64,000 bases of DNA, from positions 62,001 to 126,000 of the forward strand of contig CM066292.1 in assembly GCA_033816765.1 (NCBI GenBank), read 5' to 3'. A program made the position numbers and the translations under genes. The DNA is from Nothopassalora personata (taxonomy: Eukaryota > Ascomycota > Dothideomycetes > Mycosphaerellales > Mycosphaerellaceae). Under the pieces are notes generated by a model that was given only the letters and a program-made list of their open reading frames with translations, was not told the origin of the DNA and did no database searches. Of this stretch, positions 10,281 to 18,082 are shown piece after piece; position 1 is the stretch's first letter, and each line of letters opens with the position of its first letter.

Positions 10281-10754
10281 ATATCCTCCCCCATTACGAA
10301 CCTGTCCTCAGGTTCCAAAGCAGTAAGCCCGGGCCTACCATTCAGCTTGACATACAAGATGTCAGGCAATCCGTGATGGTGACGTCAATAATCCGCGACT
10401 CGCGCCCGTCGCACTGCGTTGACGTATGCCACGAGACTGGCGAGGGGTTGGGCAGCTATGTCAGCATCAATCGAACAGGCCAGATGGTCGAACAATGTAA
10501 GCGCCATTCATGAGACAAGTGAGTGTCAGTACCAGTAACCTGATAAATCCAAAGACGAGTCCATCGCGTGGCCAGAAAGTGAGTCAAGGGAAGATAAGTG
10601 ACCATAAGAAACAAGTAAGATCTAAGGACCAGAAGCACCCGTACCCGAAGCATCAACCAGAACCAGAACCAGAATCAGAACCAGAAACCCATAGGCTACA
10701 GCTGTAGCCGGAAATCAACCAGAAACCAGGAGCCCATAAACCCGCACCAACCAC
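10281..10754 (-). other. Element A 3' noncoding region and polypurine tract
   Basis: The minus strand shows GGGGGAGGATA next to the 3' LTR (complement of 10282-10292), the expected plus-strand primer for reverse transcription. The rest is noncoding; a CCAGAA hexamer-like repeat lies at about 10658-10690. Short ORFs on either strand here have no recognisable content. Confidence 0.6.
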
Positions 10755-11672
10755 TCAGTTCCACTCATTCTCACACAACTCCTTTGTCCAGACCCACTCG
10801 TTGTCGTGGCCAACACCAATCTCACTAGACGCGTCCCCAAGTGGCTGGTTGGTGAAGTTCCCATGGTAGTTGCGGAAGACGCTCTCATCACGCCCTTCGC
10901 TTGTGAAGCACATCTGCTCGAGAGCAGTGACCAAGCTGAGCTGCTTGTCCATCAACTTCACAGCTCGGACGCGCCATTCATGCATCTTCTTGTGGAAGAG
11001 CTCCGAGTCTGGGCGGACCGCAGCATCAAGCCACCTTCTAGCATCAAGGATGACTTCGTTGTCGTTCCAGGACTTCAAACCCGCTAGGGCATCGGACAGG
11101 GGGCTGATGCCACTGAGGTGTACGGCCGCAGGGAAAGGATGGCCAGGTACTGGGCGTCGATACTCAAACCCTGCAGCGCTCTCACTTGGCGTCTTGAAGT
11201 CACGATGGAGGTCCATCACCTGGTGCATGCTCCAGCTTCTCTGGAGTTCAAGATAGTCATCGTCGCGGATCGCGATAAAGCAAGGGTCAATCTGACGCAG
11301 CGTCTTCTTGTGTGCGGCCTGCCTCATTGGAACGCCTGCAGTGGTCACCCGCATTTGCCCAGCGCTTAGGTCCTCTCTGAACCAGCTGATGCTGTTCTTG
11401 CTCAGGTAATTCTGAACCCCAACCGAGAAGAAACGCTTAAATCGGCCGTCTTCTATGCAGTCGTTGATCTGGCACCACTGGATGAACTCTGCAGCATTCC
11501 CTTGCTTATGAAAACCGTGTAAAAACTCCGGCCCACTGGTGCCCTCTGAGTCAAGAGAGTACAGCATGTTGAGCCGGTTGCTAGTCCAGTAGTTTTCAAT
11601 TTCGAGGTTCAAGTCGACCCCAGCATGCTGCACCATGGTGTTCGCATCACCCCCCCTGATGAGCCCTGTCAA
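10755..11672 (-). CDS. Element A accessory ORF 2 (possible second exon), unknown function
   Basis: A 305-codon minus-strand frame that overlaps the end of accessory ORF 1 by 26 bp in another frame. Its listed first codon is TTG and the frame is open further upstream, so it probably does not start independently. It may be joined to ORF 1 by a small intron, by frameshifting, or by a former indel. GT and CAG pairs exist near 11650-11740, but none that I tried gave a clean phase match. The protein is soluble-looking, rich in Trp and Asp near the C-terminus, and unfamiliar. It lies just before the 3' end of A, the place where envelope or other extra genes sit in LTR elements, but there is no signal peptide or membrane segment. 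Confidence 0.5.
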   Translation of the reverse strand: MTGLIRGGDANTMVQHAGVDLNLEIENYWTSNRLNMLYSLDSEGTSGPEFLHGFHKQGNAAEFIQWCQINDCIEDGRFKRFFSVGVQNYLSKNSISWFREDLSAGQMRVTTAGVPMRQAAHKKTLRQIDPCFIAIRDDDYLELQRSWSMHQVMDLHRDFKTPSESAAGFEYRRPVPGHPFPAAVHLSGISPLSDALAGLKSWNDNEVILDARRWLDAAVRPDSELFHKKMHEWRVRAVKLMDKQLSLVTALEQMCFTSEGRDESVFRNYHGNFTNQPLGDASSEIGVGHDNEWVWTKELCENEWN

Positions 11673-13659
11673 AGCTGAAAATCGTAGGCCTGGGGAAGGA
11701 GATGAACCGAGTGCAGTGTTGAGGGTGCAGCGCCACTTGCAAGAGCCACAGCCCGGGGTCTTGTCGCATGATCTGTTGGCTCAGAGAATACCACATGTTC
11801 TGGCAGACGCCGCCGTTGCTGACCTTGTTCAACTCTCGCAGGTGCCATCGGTACACGTCGAATTCTCGACTCATCATCTCTCTGACTGTTTTAACCCGCG
11901 GCGCTAGTTCAGCGTCATTGTACCAGTACAGCATGTTGCCATTGATGTAGGTACCGGTGCTATCGAGATCGGCTTGGTCAGCTTCATCAATGCCAAATTT
12001 GTCGAGGATCTGATTGTAGTTGGCATGCGTGACGATGCCACTCGTGGTGCCGGCTTTGCCTCGAACACGGAGGCAGCCAAGCGGGTTGACAGTCTTCTGA
12101 CCACGCTTGTCAGGGCGAAACCACGACCCATTCTTCACCTTGATAGCTGAAAAACTCTTGCCTTCAAAGAGCCAGTCTTGGACCTTGAGCGCGCGCTCAC
12201 ACAGGGTATTGGTGGTGATACCGGGATTCGTGACGAAGTGGAGGGCCTTGTGGCAGAAATCTCGGACATGCTGATCGCACATCACAGCGCTAACCTTGCC
12301 ATCCCTCTCAAGAACCTGCGAGACCGCATATTCGAGCATCTCAAGGCCCGCCATCCGGTGCTCAGGTAGCCAGTCAATGCCATCCACATCAATCGAGTTC
12401 CTGAACTTGATGCCACAGTACCGCTCATTGCAGGTGCAGTTGGCGCGCTTGATCCGGAGGGTCTCGTCTTCCTGCAGGATCTGATCCTTGAAGACTGATA
12501 CATCCCTGATCACAGCCGAAGGTGACATGGTGAGTATCGGATTGCCACCCTCAGTCAGGGCCGGAGTGGATCGTGGGGTGCCAACCGGTGTACCCAGCGG
12601 ACTGCCTTCGCGTATGGGTGCGCCGTCCAGCGTTCGGTTAGGCGAGGATTGAGCAGGCGCAGTCATGCCCTCACCTATGCTCTCGCTCATGCGGAGCTGC
12701 TCAAGTCGACTCGACTTGCGACCGCCTCTCGATGGGACTGCAGGCTGGGTAGAGGCTGGTGGAGTTGGCGTGGTAGTCTTTGCACGTCCTTTGCCTTTGC
12801 CACCCGGTGGTGGCTGAGTCTGTTGCTGGCCAGATGGTCCAGGTTGACCTGTGCTGTCCTCTGGGGACGCGGACTTCTCAGTGATAGTACCCTCCATGAA
12901 GTATGGAAGGCCATCCTCATAGACGGCTAGGCGGTGTCTTCTGATGATCTCCCTGCTCTCAGCCGACTGCGGATCAATGCTGCGTGCTTCAGCCTCCCTG
13001 TCGCACCGGGTAAGATCACCAGGCTCCAGAATTCGCTTGCGATCTATGCCCTTGCGGCCGATCCTCATACGCCAGATCAATGCCCTCTGAATTCTGCCAA
13101 CAGCCTTGCTGTGGTCTGGGTACTTGTTGATGAAGGCCGTGAACTGGCGGCGCCCACTGTCAGTGCTGCAAAGCTCGGAGATGACGCGTCGATCAAGAAT
13201 CTTGTTGTCCATCTGCTGTGGCCAGTGGCGGGTAAGCGTGGCGCGAAGAGTCCTCTCTCGGTTACGAATCTCTGAACCGGTCTTGCGAATCTTGCCGACG
13301 ATGGGAAACAAGACATCGAGCTTCCTGTTACCAAGGAATTCATCCTGGTAGGTCTTGCCCATGCCGCTCTCAACTTCCTCGAAAAACAGGTCAACCCAGA
13401 CGGAGCAGTCTTCGAACACCTTCTCGAAGCCCTTGCAGAAGTCCTTCAACACCTCAACCCGCTTCTGAGGACTGAGCTCTCGGAACATGACATTAGCGGC
13501 GGACTTCGGCGTGTTCGTGTTGGCAAGGACATGCTTGACGTTGTCCGGCAAGCGAAGGGACTCGAACAAGGTCTGAGGTGGGCGGGTGAGCCCAGTAACA
13601 GTGCTAGTGAGCGCTGTGCTCGAGCCAGCCGGGCGTGACGATGGACCAGCTGAAGCCAT
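11647..13659 (-). CDS. Element A accessory ORF 1, 670 aa, unknown function
   Basis: Begins with ATG at 13659, 600 bp after the pol stop, in the same orientation as gag and pol. Residues 1-230 are helical and charged; residues 260-390 are Pro/Ser/Gly-rich with basic patches (KGKGRAK, RGGRKSSR) suggesting nuclear localisation; residues 410-670 look globular, with a Cys cluster (CTCNERYCG), then C-x2-H and another Cys that could bind zinc. I do not recognise a family. It is intact, unmutated and lies between pol and the LTR, so it travels with the element. The region upstream carries the same E-box/palindrome module as the LTRs, which suggests its own promoter. It could be a captured host gene or an element regulator. 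Confidence 0.6.
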   Translation of the reverse strand: MASAGPSSRPAGSSTALTSTVTGLTRPPQTLFESLRLPDNVKHVLANTNTPKSAANVMFRELSPQKRVEVLKDFCKGFEKVFEDCSVWVDLFFEEVESGMGKTYQDEFLGNRKLDVLFPIVGKIRKTGSEIRNRERTLRATLTRHWPQQMDNKILDRRVISELCSTDSGRRQFTAFINKYPDHSKAVGRIQRALIWRMRIGRKGIDRKRILEPGDLTRCDREAEARSIDPQSAESREIIRRHRLAVYEDGLPYFMEGTITEKSASPEDSTGQPGPSGQQQTQPPPGGKGKGRAKTTTPTPPASTQPAVPSRGGRKSSRLEQLRMSESIGEGMTAPAQSSPNRTLDGAPIREGSPLGTPVGTPRSTPALTEGGNPILTMSPSAVIRDVSVFKDQILQEDETLRIKRANCTCNERYCGIKFRNSIDVDGIDWLPEHRMAGLEMLEYAVSQVLERDGKVSAVMCDQHVRDFCHKALHFVTNPGITTNTLCERALKVQDWLFEGKSFSAIKVKNGSWFRPDKRGQKTVNPLGCLRVRGKAGTTSGIVTHANYNQILDKFGIDEADQADLDSTGTYINGNMLYWYNDAELAPRVKTVREMMSREFDVYRWHLRELNKVSNGGVCQNMWYSLSQQIMRQDPGLWLLQVALHPQHCTRFISFPRPTIFSFDRAHQGG

Positions 13660-14260
13660 GATAACTAGGATTCACTATCAGTGAGATCGTAAGAGCTGGC
13701 TATCTCGTGGTGCCACTCTGGAGTGTTGGTAAGCTTTGAAAGCTTGGTATCGGGGTGGGCTTTGAAGGTCAAGGTCGTGAAGAGAGAGAGGCCAGAGAAC
13801 CGTCTGATGTGTGGTGGTAGGTGGATGTGTTGGTGGTTCTGGTGATGGTGCTAGTGTTTGAAGAAAAAGAGAGGAAGTAGCAGGCAGAGAGCTGCGCTTA
13901 AGGATGCCTCTCAGCGTATGTCCCTGTGACCGTTGCAAGGCAGCAGCGCCGAGACCGGTCTCATAAGTGGCAAGAGCAGTGCCATTGAGATCACACTGAA
14001 GGTCCGATGGCCCTGCATGTGACCGAAAACCAGTGCTGGTGACCACCTAGGTGAGCATTCGGCAGGGGGCATGCCACGCTGTCACGTGATCCGATTTACC
14101 GGTCCCGGGACCGGTAAATGTGACTCTACTAACTGAGGTCCAACCAAGGCAAGAACACCCCATGAAGTGAAGTCCAGATAACCGAATCGGCTTAACAAAC
14201 TGAAGGGCATGCGCAACACATGCCTAAGGGAAGTGAACTCCGTACGCCATTGCCAACTGA
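13660..14260 (-). promoter_or_regulatory. Spacer between pol and accessory ORF 1, likely promoter
   Basis: 601 bp without a convincing ORF. At 14081-14119 it holds GTCACGTGAT, a 3-bp gap and a perfect 26-bp palindrome whose left half is ATTTACCGGTCCC. The LTRs carry the same pair with the same 3-bp gap in the reverse order. About 420 bp separates the module from the accessory ATG. A CT-rich stretch on the minus strand precedes the start. Promoter function is inferred. Confidence 0.5.
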
Positions 14261-17200
14261 TTAGTTCTCAGCCTCGATCCTGCTGAACTGTGAAATTTCG
14301 GCTGCAGAAAGGTCATGAGGCCTGACCCATAGCTTCTTGGATTCCGGTTCAGGATACGATCCCCTTTCGTCAATTCCTACAGGTAGCACGTCTTCGTCGG
14401 CGATGGGCTCGATCTCGTTCGAATCACTGCTGTCTTCGCTATCAGCGACTTCTCCCTCCCCCATTACGAGATCGATCCCATCATCCAGGCCTGGTACTCC
14501 TATGTTATCCGGGCGAAGCTCTGGAACTAGCTTAAGGTTTTCTCGTGCCTGAACTCCCTTCATTGGCGTGCCATCAAGTTCCTCAAGAATATAGGTACCA
14601 AACTTCCTGGAGACACTGGACACCCGATATGGACCTTGCCATCGGTAACCGATCTTGCGTGAGAAGTCATCCTTATATGGCTTGTCGAACCTCATGACAA
14701 GGTCGCCCTTCTGGAAACCAGCAAAGTCAACATTTCGGTGAGAATCGAAGTAGTCCTTGCTAAGTTCTCTTAGTCGCTTCCTTCGAGCATGCAGCTCTTC
14801 CAAACTAAGGTCTCGAGCCTGGAGTTGACGCGCACGTATGGCAAGCAGGTCCTCAGTCGTTCTCACCGATCCCCATTGATAATTCGCCCACGTCGGGTAC
14901 TCAACCTCAATTGGCAGAATCGTGCGATGGCCATACAGGACCTGAGCCGGCGTCATTCCAGTAGTACGACAGGTCGTGGTCCTATCAGCCCATAACACAG
15001 CGGGTACCCATTGCTCCCATCCGCGGTATGTGTTCCTTGTAAGCTTTGCTAACGCTGCAAGAATCGGACGGTGCCCAACCTCGACCGGAGCATTAGACTG
15101 CGGATGGTACGGTGATATTCGGATCCTTCGAACACCAAGTCCTACGAGCAACCGCTCAACCTCAGCCGCATGAACCGTAGCGTTATCAAGCACAATTTCA
15201 GCACAGCAGCCGTGCCTACAGAAGACATCTTCGTATAGAAACTTGGCAACTGTCTTCGAGCTGGGAGGTGCCCTTGTCACTCTAGCCTCGATCCAGTTGC
15301 TGAGTGCTTCGCGCGCAACTAGGAGGTATCCATTTTTGTGCACCTGGACGGGGTCCGAGTACCACTTCTCACCAATGACCTGAGGGCTCGATGAGTGAAG
15401 CTCGCCAGCGCGCTGGTTGCCTTCGCGAAACCTACAAGGAGCACAACTTCGAACCCACGCAGAGACATCGGCGAAGCACCCGTCCCAGTAATACCGATCG
15501 GAAATAAGGTTGTACACGACCTCAGCGCTGCGATGACCGTGTCTTTCATGGCATTCTATGACGATCTCCTTCTGAGCCTCATCATCGTCAATCACAAGTT
15601 GCAACGGTGCTCCTCGGCGCTTCTGGAAGAACAGCAATTGGTCTCGGACAAAGAAGTTGACGCTCTTCTTCACCAGCCGCCGGTACTCAGCACGGGTAAC
15701 ACCATCGGGCCGGGTCCTGGTTTCTATAACCTGAGCAAGCTGCTGAGAGCCCTCAGAATATTGGTCCCCGAGATGTCGTGTTTTCTGGATTTCAACTGGA
15801 TAGGTGTCGACCGGCTCCGGGTACCTGAACAGCTTATCATCAATCATCTGGTCGACTTCGTCTTCGTCAGCTTTCCTGGGTTCTTGAGGTGTAGAGGGCC
15901 TTCGAGACAGGGCATCTGGGCCAGTGTGTCTAGTCCCCGCAACGTGCTTTACCTCGAACGTGAACAACCTGATCCATGCGACCCACCGGGCCATTGCCGA
16001 GTTTGGCAGGTCCGAAGCCGGCCGGTTAAGCTGCCATACAAGTGTCTTGGCATCAACCTCAAGGACAAAATCAACGCCAGTGATATATCTCTGGATCTTC
16101 TTAAGCCCCTTAAGGACCCCAAGGCATTCCCGCTTCCCAGCATCATATCTGGATTCTGACGCGCTCCAGATTCCACTCTCATACCGCACCGGGTGACGCC
16201 GTCGGGTACTGTCCATTGATTCTTGAGAAACGATACATCCCCATCCAGTGCCGCTAGCATCAACTGAGACAAAGATGGACCCAGCACCAGGTGAGTAGCA
16301 GAGGGTAACTAAGGCTGGAGCCTGCACAAGGTACCTAGCAACCTCTTCTTTTGAGAACTGCTCATTTTCTGTCCAGGTGAACTCGGCGTCCTTCTTCAGC
16401 AGTTTGTACATTGGTCGAGCGATGATAACGAACCAGGGAATCCATATCCGGAAGTACACACACAGCCCCACATAGGTGCGGACCTCCTTGATACAGGTAG
16501 GCGTAGGCCAATCCAGGATCTTGGCCACAACCTTTGGGTCAGGATAGCGACCATCCGGGCCAGTAACGTACCCAACAATCTTGAGCTTTTCGTATAACCA
16601 TTGGGATTTGCCTCCAGCAACTACCGCACCAGCTCTTTCCAGGTCAGCAAGAACCAGATCCAGGGAAACGATGTGCTCAACGACCCATTTTCTCAACCCA
16701 GGCTCTAGTTCGGCATTCCCATAGTCCTCAGTTGGTCCCTTAATACCGATGTCATCGAGAAACGGCTTCGCTCGATGCGAGATATGATCAAGCAGAATCT
16801 TTGTTACCGCACGCACGAACTGAGCAACTGAATTGGTAGCTCCTTGAGGCAGAGTCGTGTTGCGTACTAGGCCAAGAGGGGTCATGAAGGCTGTTAAGTC
16901 CCGGCAGGACTCATCCAAAGTAATCTGATCATAACCTGAAAACAGGTCCACAAGTGAAGCGACTCGGCACCCGGCAAAATCCTCTGAGAAGCTATCCGTG
17001 TCCGGTGGAATGTTAGCATCGCGCATAGTAACCTCATTCAGGAGCACAGCTGAGTTGATCAACCGATATGGCACATCGCTTCCAGAGGCATCAACCTTCT
17101 TTGCGACCAGGAACCAGCTATTGGAATAAGCCCCTTGTGAGTATTCTAGGATGTTATTCTTGATCCGGGCTCTAATCATGCGCTCAACAATTGCCCTAAG

Positions 17201-18082
17201 ACTTGGGTGCAACCGGATAGGGCGTGCCTGCCATGGCCTATGAGGGACCGTGTTAATCTTCTGAGGTGGCACGACGTCGTGCCTAATTTGCCTCATGTGA
17301 CTGAAATCCCAAGCGAGGACTGCCTCCCGGTTGTAGAGCATCTCATCGAATAAGGCCCTTTCCATTGGCAATAGCTTGATGCCAACCTTGATTGAGGTAA
17401 GTCGTTCTGGAGTGATCCGGCTACCTCGCTCAATACTTGAGAATTTCTTAGTCAAGTACTTCCCATCAAACGGACCTTGTCCTTCAGGCATCTTGGATTC
17501 CAGGTACAGTGCCCTGCGCTTCCATTCCATATCTCCCTCAACTCGTGATTCTGGGCGTTCGTGAACGCTCGCGTCCACTGGCTTTTTCTTGTCCGCCTTA
17601 CGCTTGTACATCGTGAAGACCTGCGGCATCCTAATGTTAGCTATATGTAGGCCTGCTTGTTGCTTCCGTGCCTGAGCATTCAATGCAGATTGTCTCAGGA
17701 TCTCGGAGGGCCAGTCCCCTTGAACTGAATAAACGTTAGCAATAGAATCTCCCTCAAACGCGCCTGTTCCAATTTCTGCAACTCGTTCCTTTGCTACAGC
17801 AGTCCTAAGCAATCCCAATAAGTGAGCTGAATGGTTGCTAGGCGTTAGAGCCTTGCCGGGTTCCTGCAGATGCGTCGTGTCGTGGTCGTATCCGTTTTCC
17901 TCACTATAGCTATTTACCGGTCCCGGGACCGGCAAATCAAAGTCCGAGGTTTCTCCGAGATAGTGCGAGAACCTCACTGATTTTGTCAAACCCGGCTTTA
18001 GCAAATCGGTGGGTTGAGCGCCGTAACTCAACCCACCATTCCATTTCCCGACGCTTTCAATAGTTCCTGAAGGGTTTTGCAC
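14261..18082 (-). CDS. pol: Element A Pol: RT, RNase H, integrase
   Basis: 1273 codons. The reverse transcriptase spans about residues 270-530, with the catalytic box reading FLDD rather than the common YLDD/YIDD. RNase H follows from about residue 600 (VDASGTGWG start, later GPDALSRRP end). Integrase begins with a zinc-binding HHCC (HERHGHRS ... CAPC) near 842-885, then the D-D-E core (SDPVQV, VLDNATVH, PVEVGH, about 35 residues between the last two). The C-terminal part has a GPYRV motif and an acidic tail; no chromodomain is visible. The start overlaps the end of gag by 55 bp in the -1 frame, so translation probably uses -1 frameshifting or reinitiation. The frame is complete, so the element may be active. 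Confidence 0.9.
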   Translation of the reverse strand: MQNPSGTIESVGKWNGGLSYGAQPTDLLKPGLTKSVRFSHYLGETSDFDLPVPGPVNSYSEENGYDHDTTHLQEPGKALTPSNHSAHLLGLLRTAVAKERVAEIGTGAFEGDSIANVYSVQGDWPSEILRQSALNAQARKQQAGLHIANIRMPQVFTMYKRKADKKKPVDASVHERPESRVEGDMEWKRRALYLESKMPEGQGPFDGKYLTKKFSSIERGSRITPERLTSIKVGIKLLPMERALFDEMLYNREAVLAWDFSHMRQIRHDVVPPQKINTVPHRPWQARPIRLHPSLRAIVERMIRARIKNNILEYSQGAYSNSWFLVAKKVDASGSDVPYRLINSAVLLNEVTMRDANIPPDTDSFSEDFAGCRVASLVDLFSGYDQITLDESCRDLTAFMTPLGLVRNTTLPQGATNSVAQFVRAVTKILLDHISHRAKPFLDDIGIKGPTEDYGNAELEPGLRKWVVEHIVSLDLVLADLERAGAVVAGGKSQWLYEKLKIVGYVTGPDGRYPDPKVVAKILDWPTPTCIKEVRTYVGLCVYFRIWIPWFVIIARPMYKLLKKDAEFTWTENEQFSKEEVARYLVQAPALVTLCYSPGAGSIFVSVDASGTGWGCIVSQESMDSTRRRHPVRYESGIWSASESRYDAGKRECLGVLKGLKKIQRYITGVDFVLEVDAKTLVWQLNRPASDLPNSAMARWVAWIRLFTFEVKHVAGTRHTGPDALSRRPSTPQEPRKADEDEVDQMIDDKLFRYPEPVDTYPVEIQKTRHLGDQYSEGSQQLAQVIETRTRPDGVTRAEYRRLVKKSVNFFVRDQLLFFQKRRGAPLQLVIDDDEAQKEIVIECHERHGHRSAEVVYNLISDRYYWDGCFADVSAWVRSCAPCRFREGNQRAGELHSSSPQVIGEKWYSDPVQVHKNGYLLVAREALSNWIEARVTRAPPSSKTVAKFLYEDVFCRHGCCAEIVLDNATVHAAEVERLLVGLGVRRIRISPYHPQSNAPVEVGHRPILAALAKLTRNTYRGWEQWVPAVLWADRTTTCRTTGMTPAQVLYGHRTILPIEVEYPTWANYQWGSVRTTEDLLAIRARQLQARDLSLEELHARRKRLRELSKDYFDSHRNVDFAGFQKGDLVMRFDKPYKDDFSRKIGYRWQGPYRVSSVSRKFGTYILEELDGTPMKGVQARENLKLVPELRPDNIGVPGLDDGIDLVMGEGEVADSEDSSDSNEIEPIADEDVLPVGIDERGSYPEPESKKLWVRPHDLSAAEISQFSRIEAEN
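17912..17937. repeat. Palindrome copy inside A pol
   Basis: ATTTACCGGTCCC followed by its near-complement (one mismatch). It lies in the pol N-terminal coding region, where it encodes Leu-Pro-Val-Pro-Gly-Pro-Val-Asn. It lacks the neighbouring CACGTG seen at the other three copies. Confidence 0.7.

Noticed and set aside
15395..16159. 254-aa plus-strand ORF within element A
   Set aside because: It is antisense to RT/RNase H/integrase of pol and has no recognisable content.
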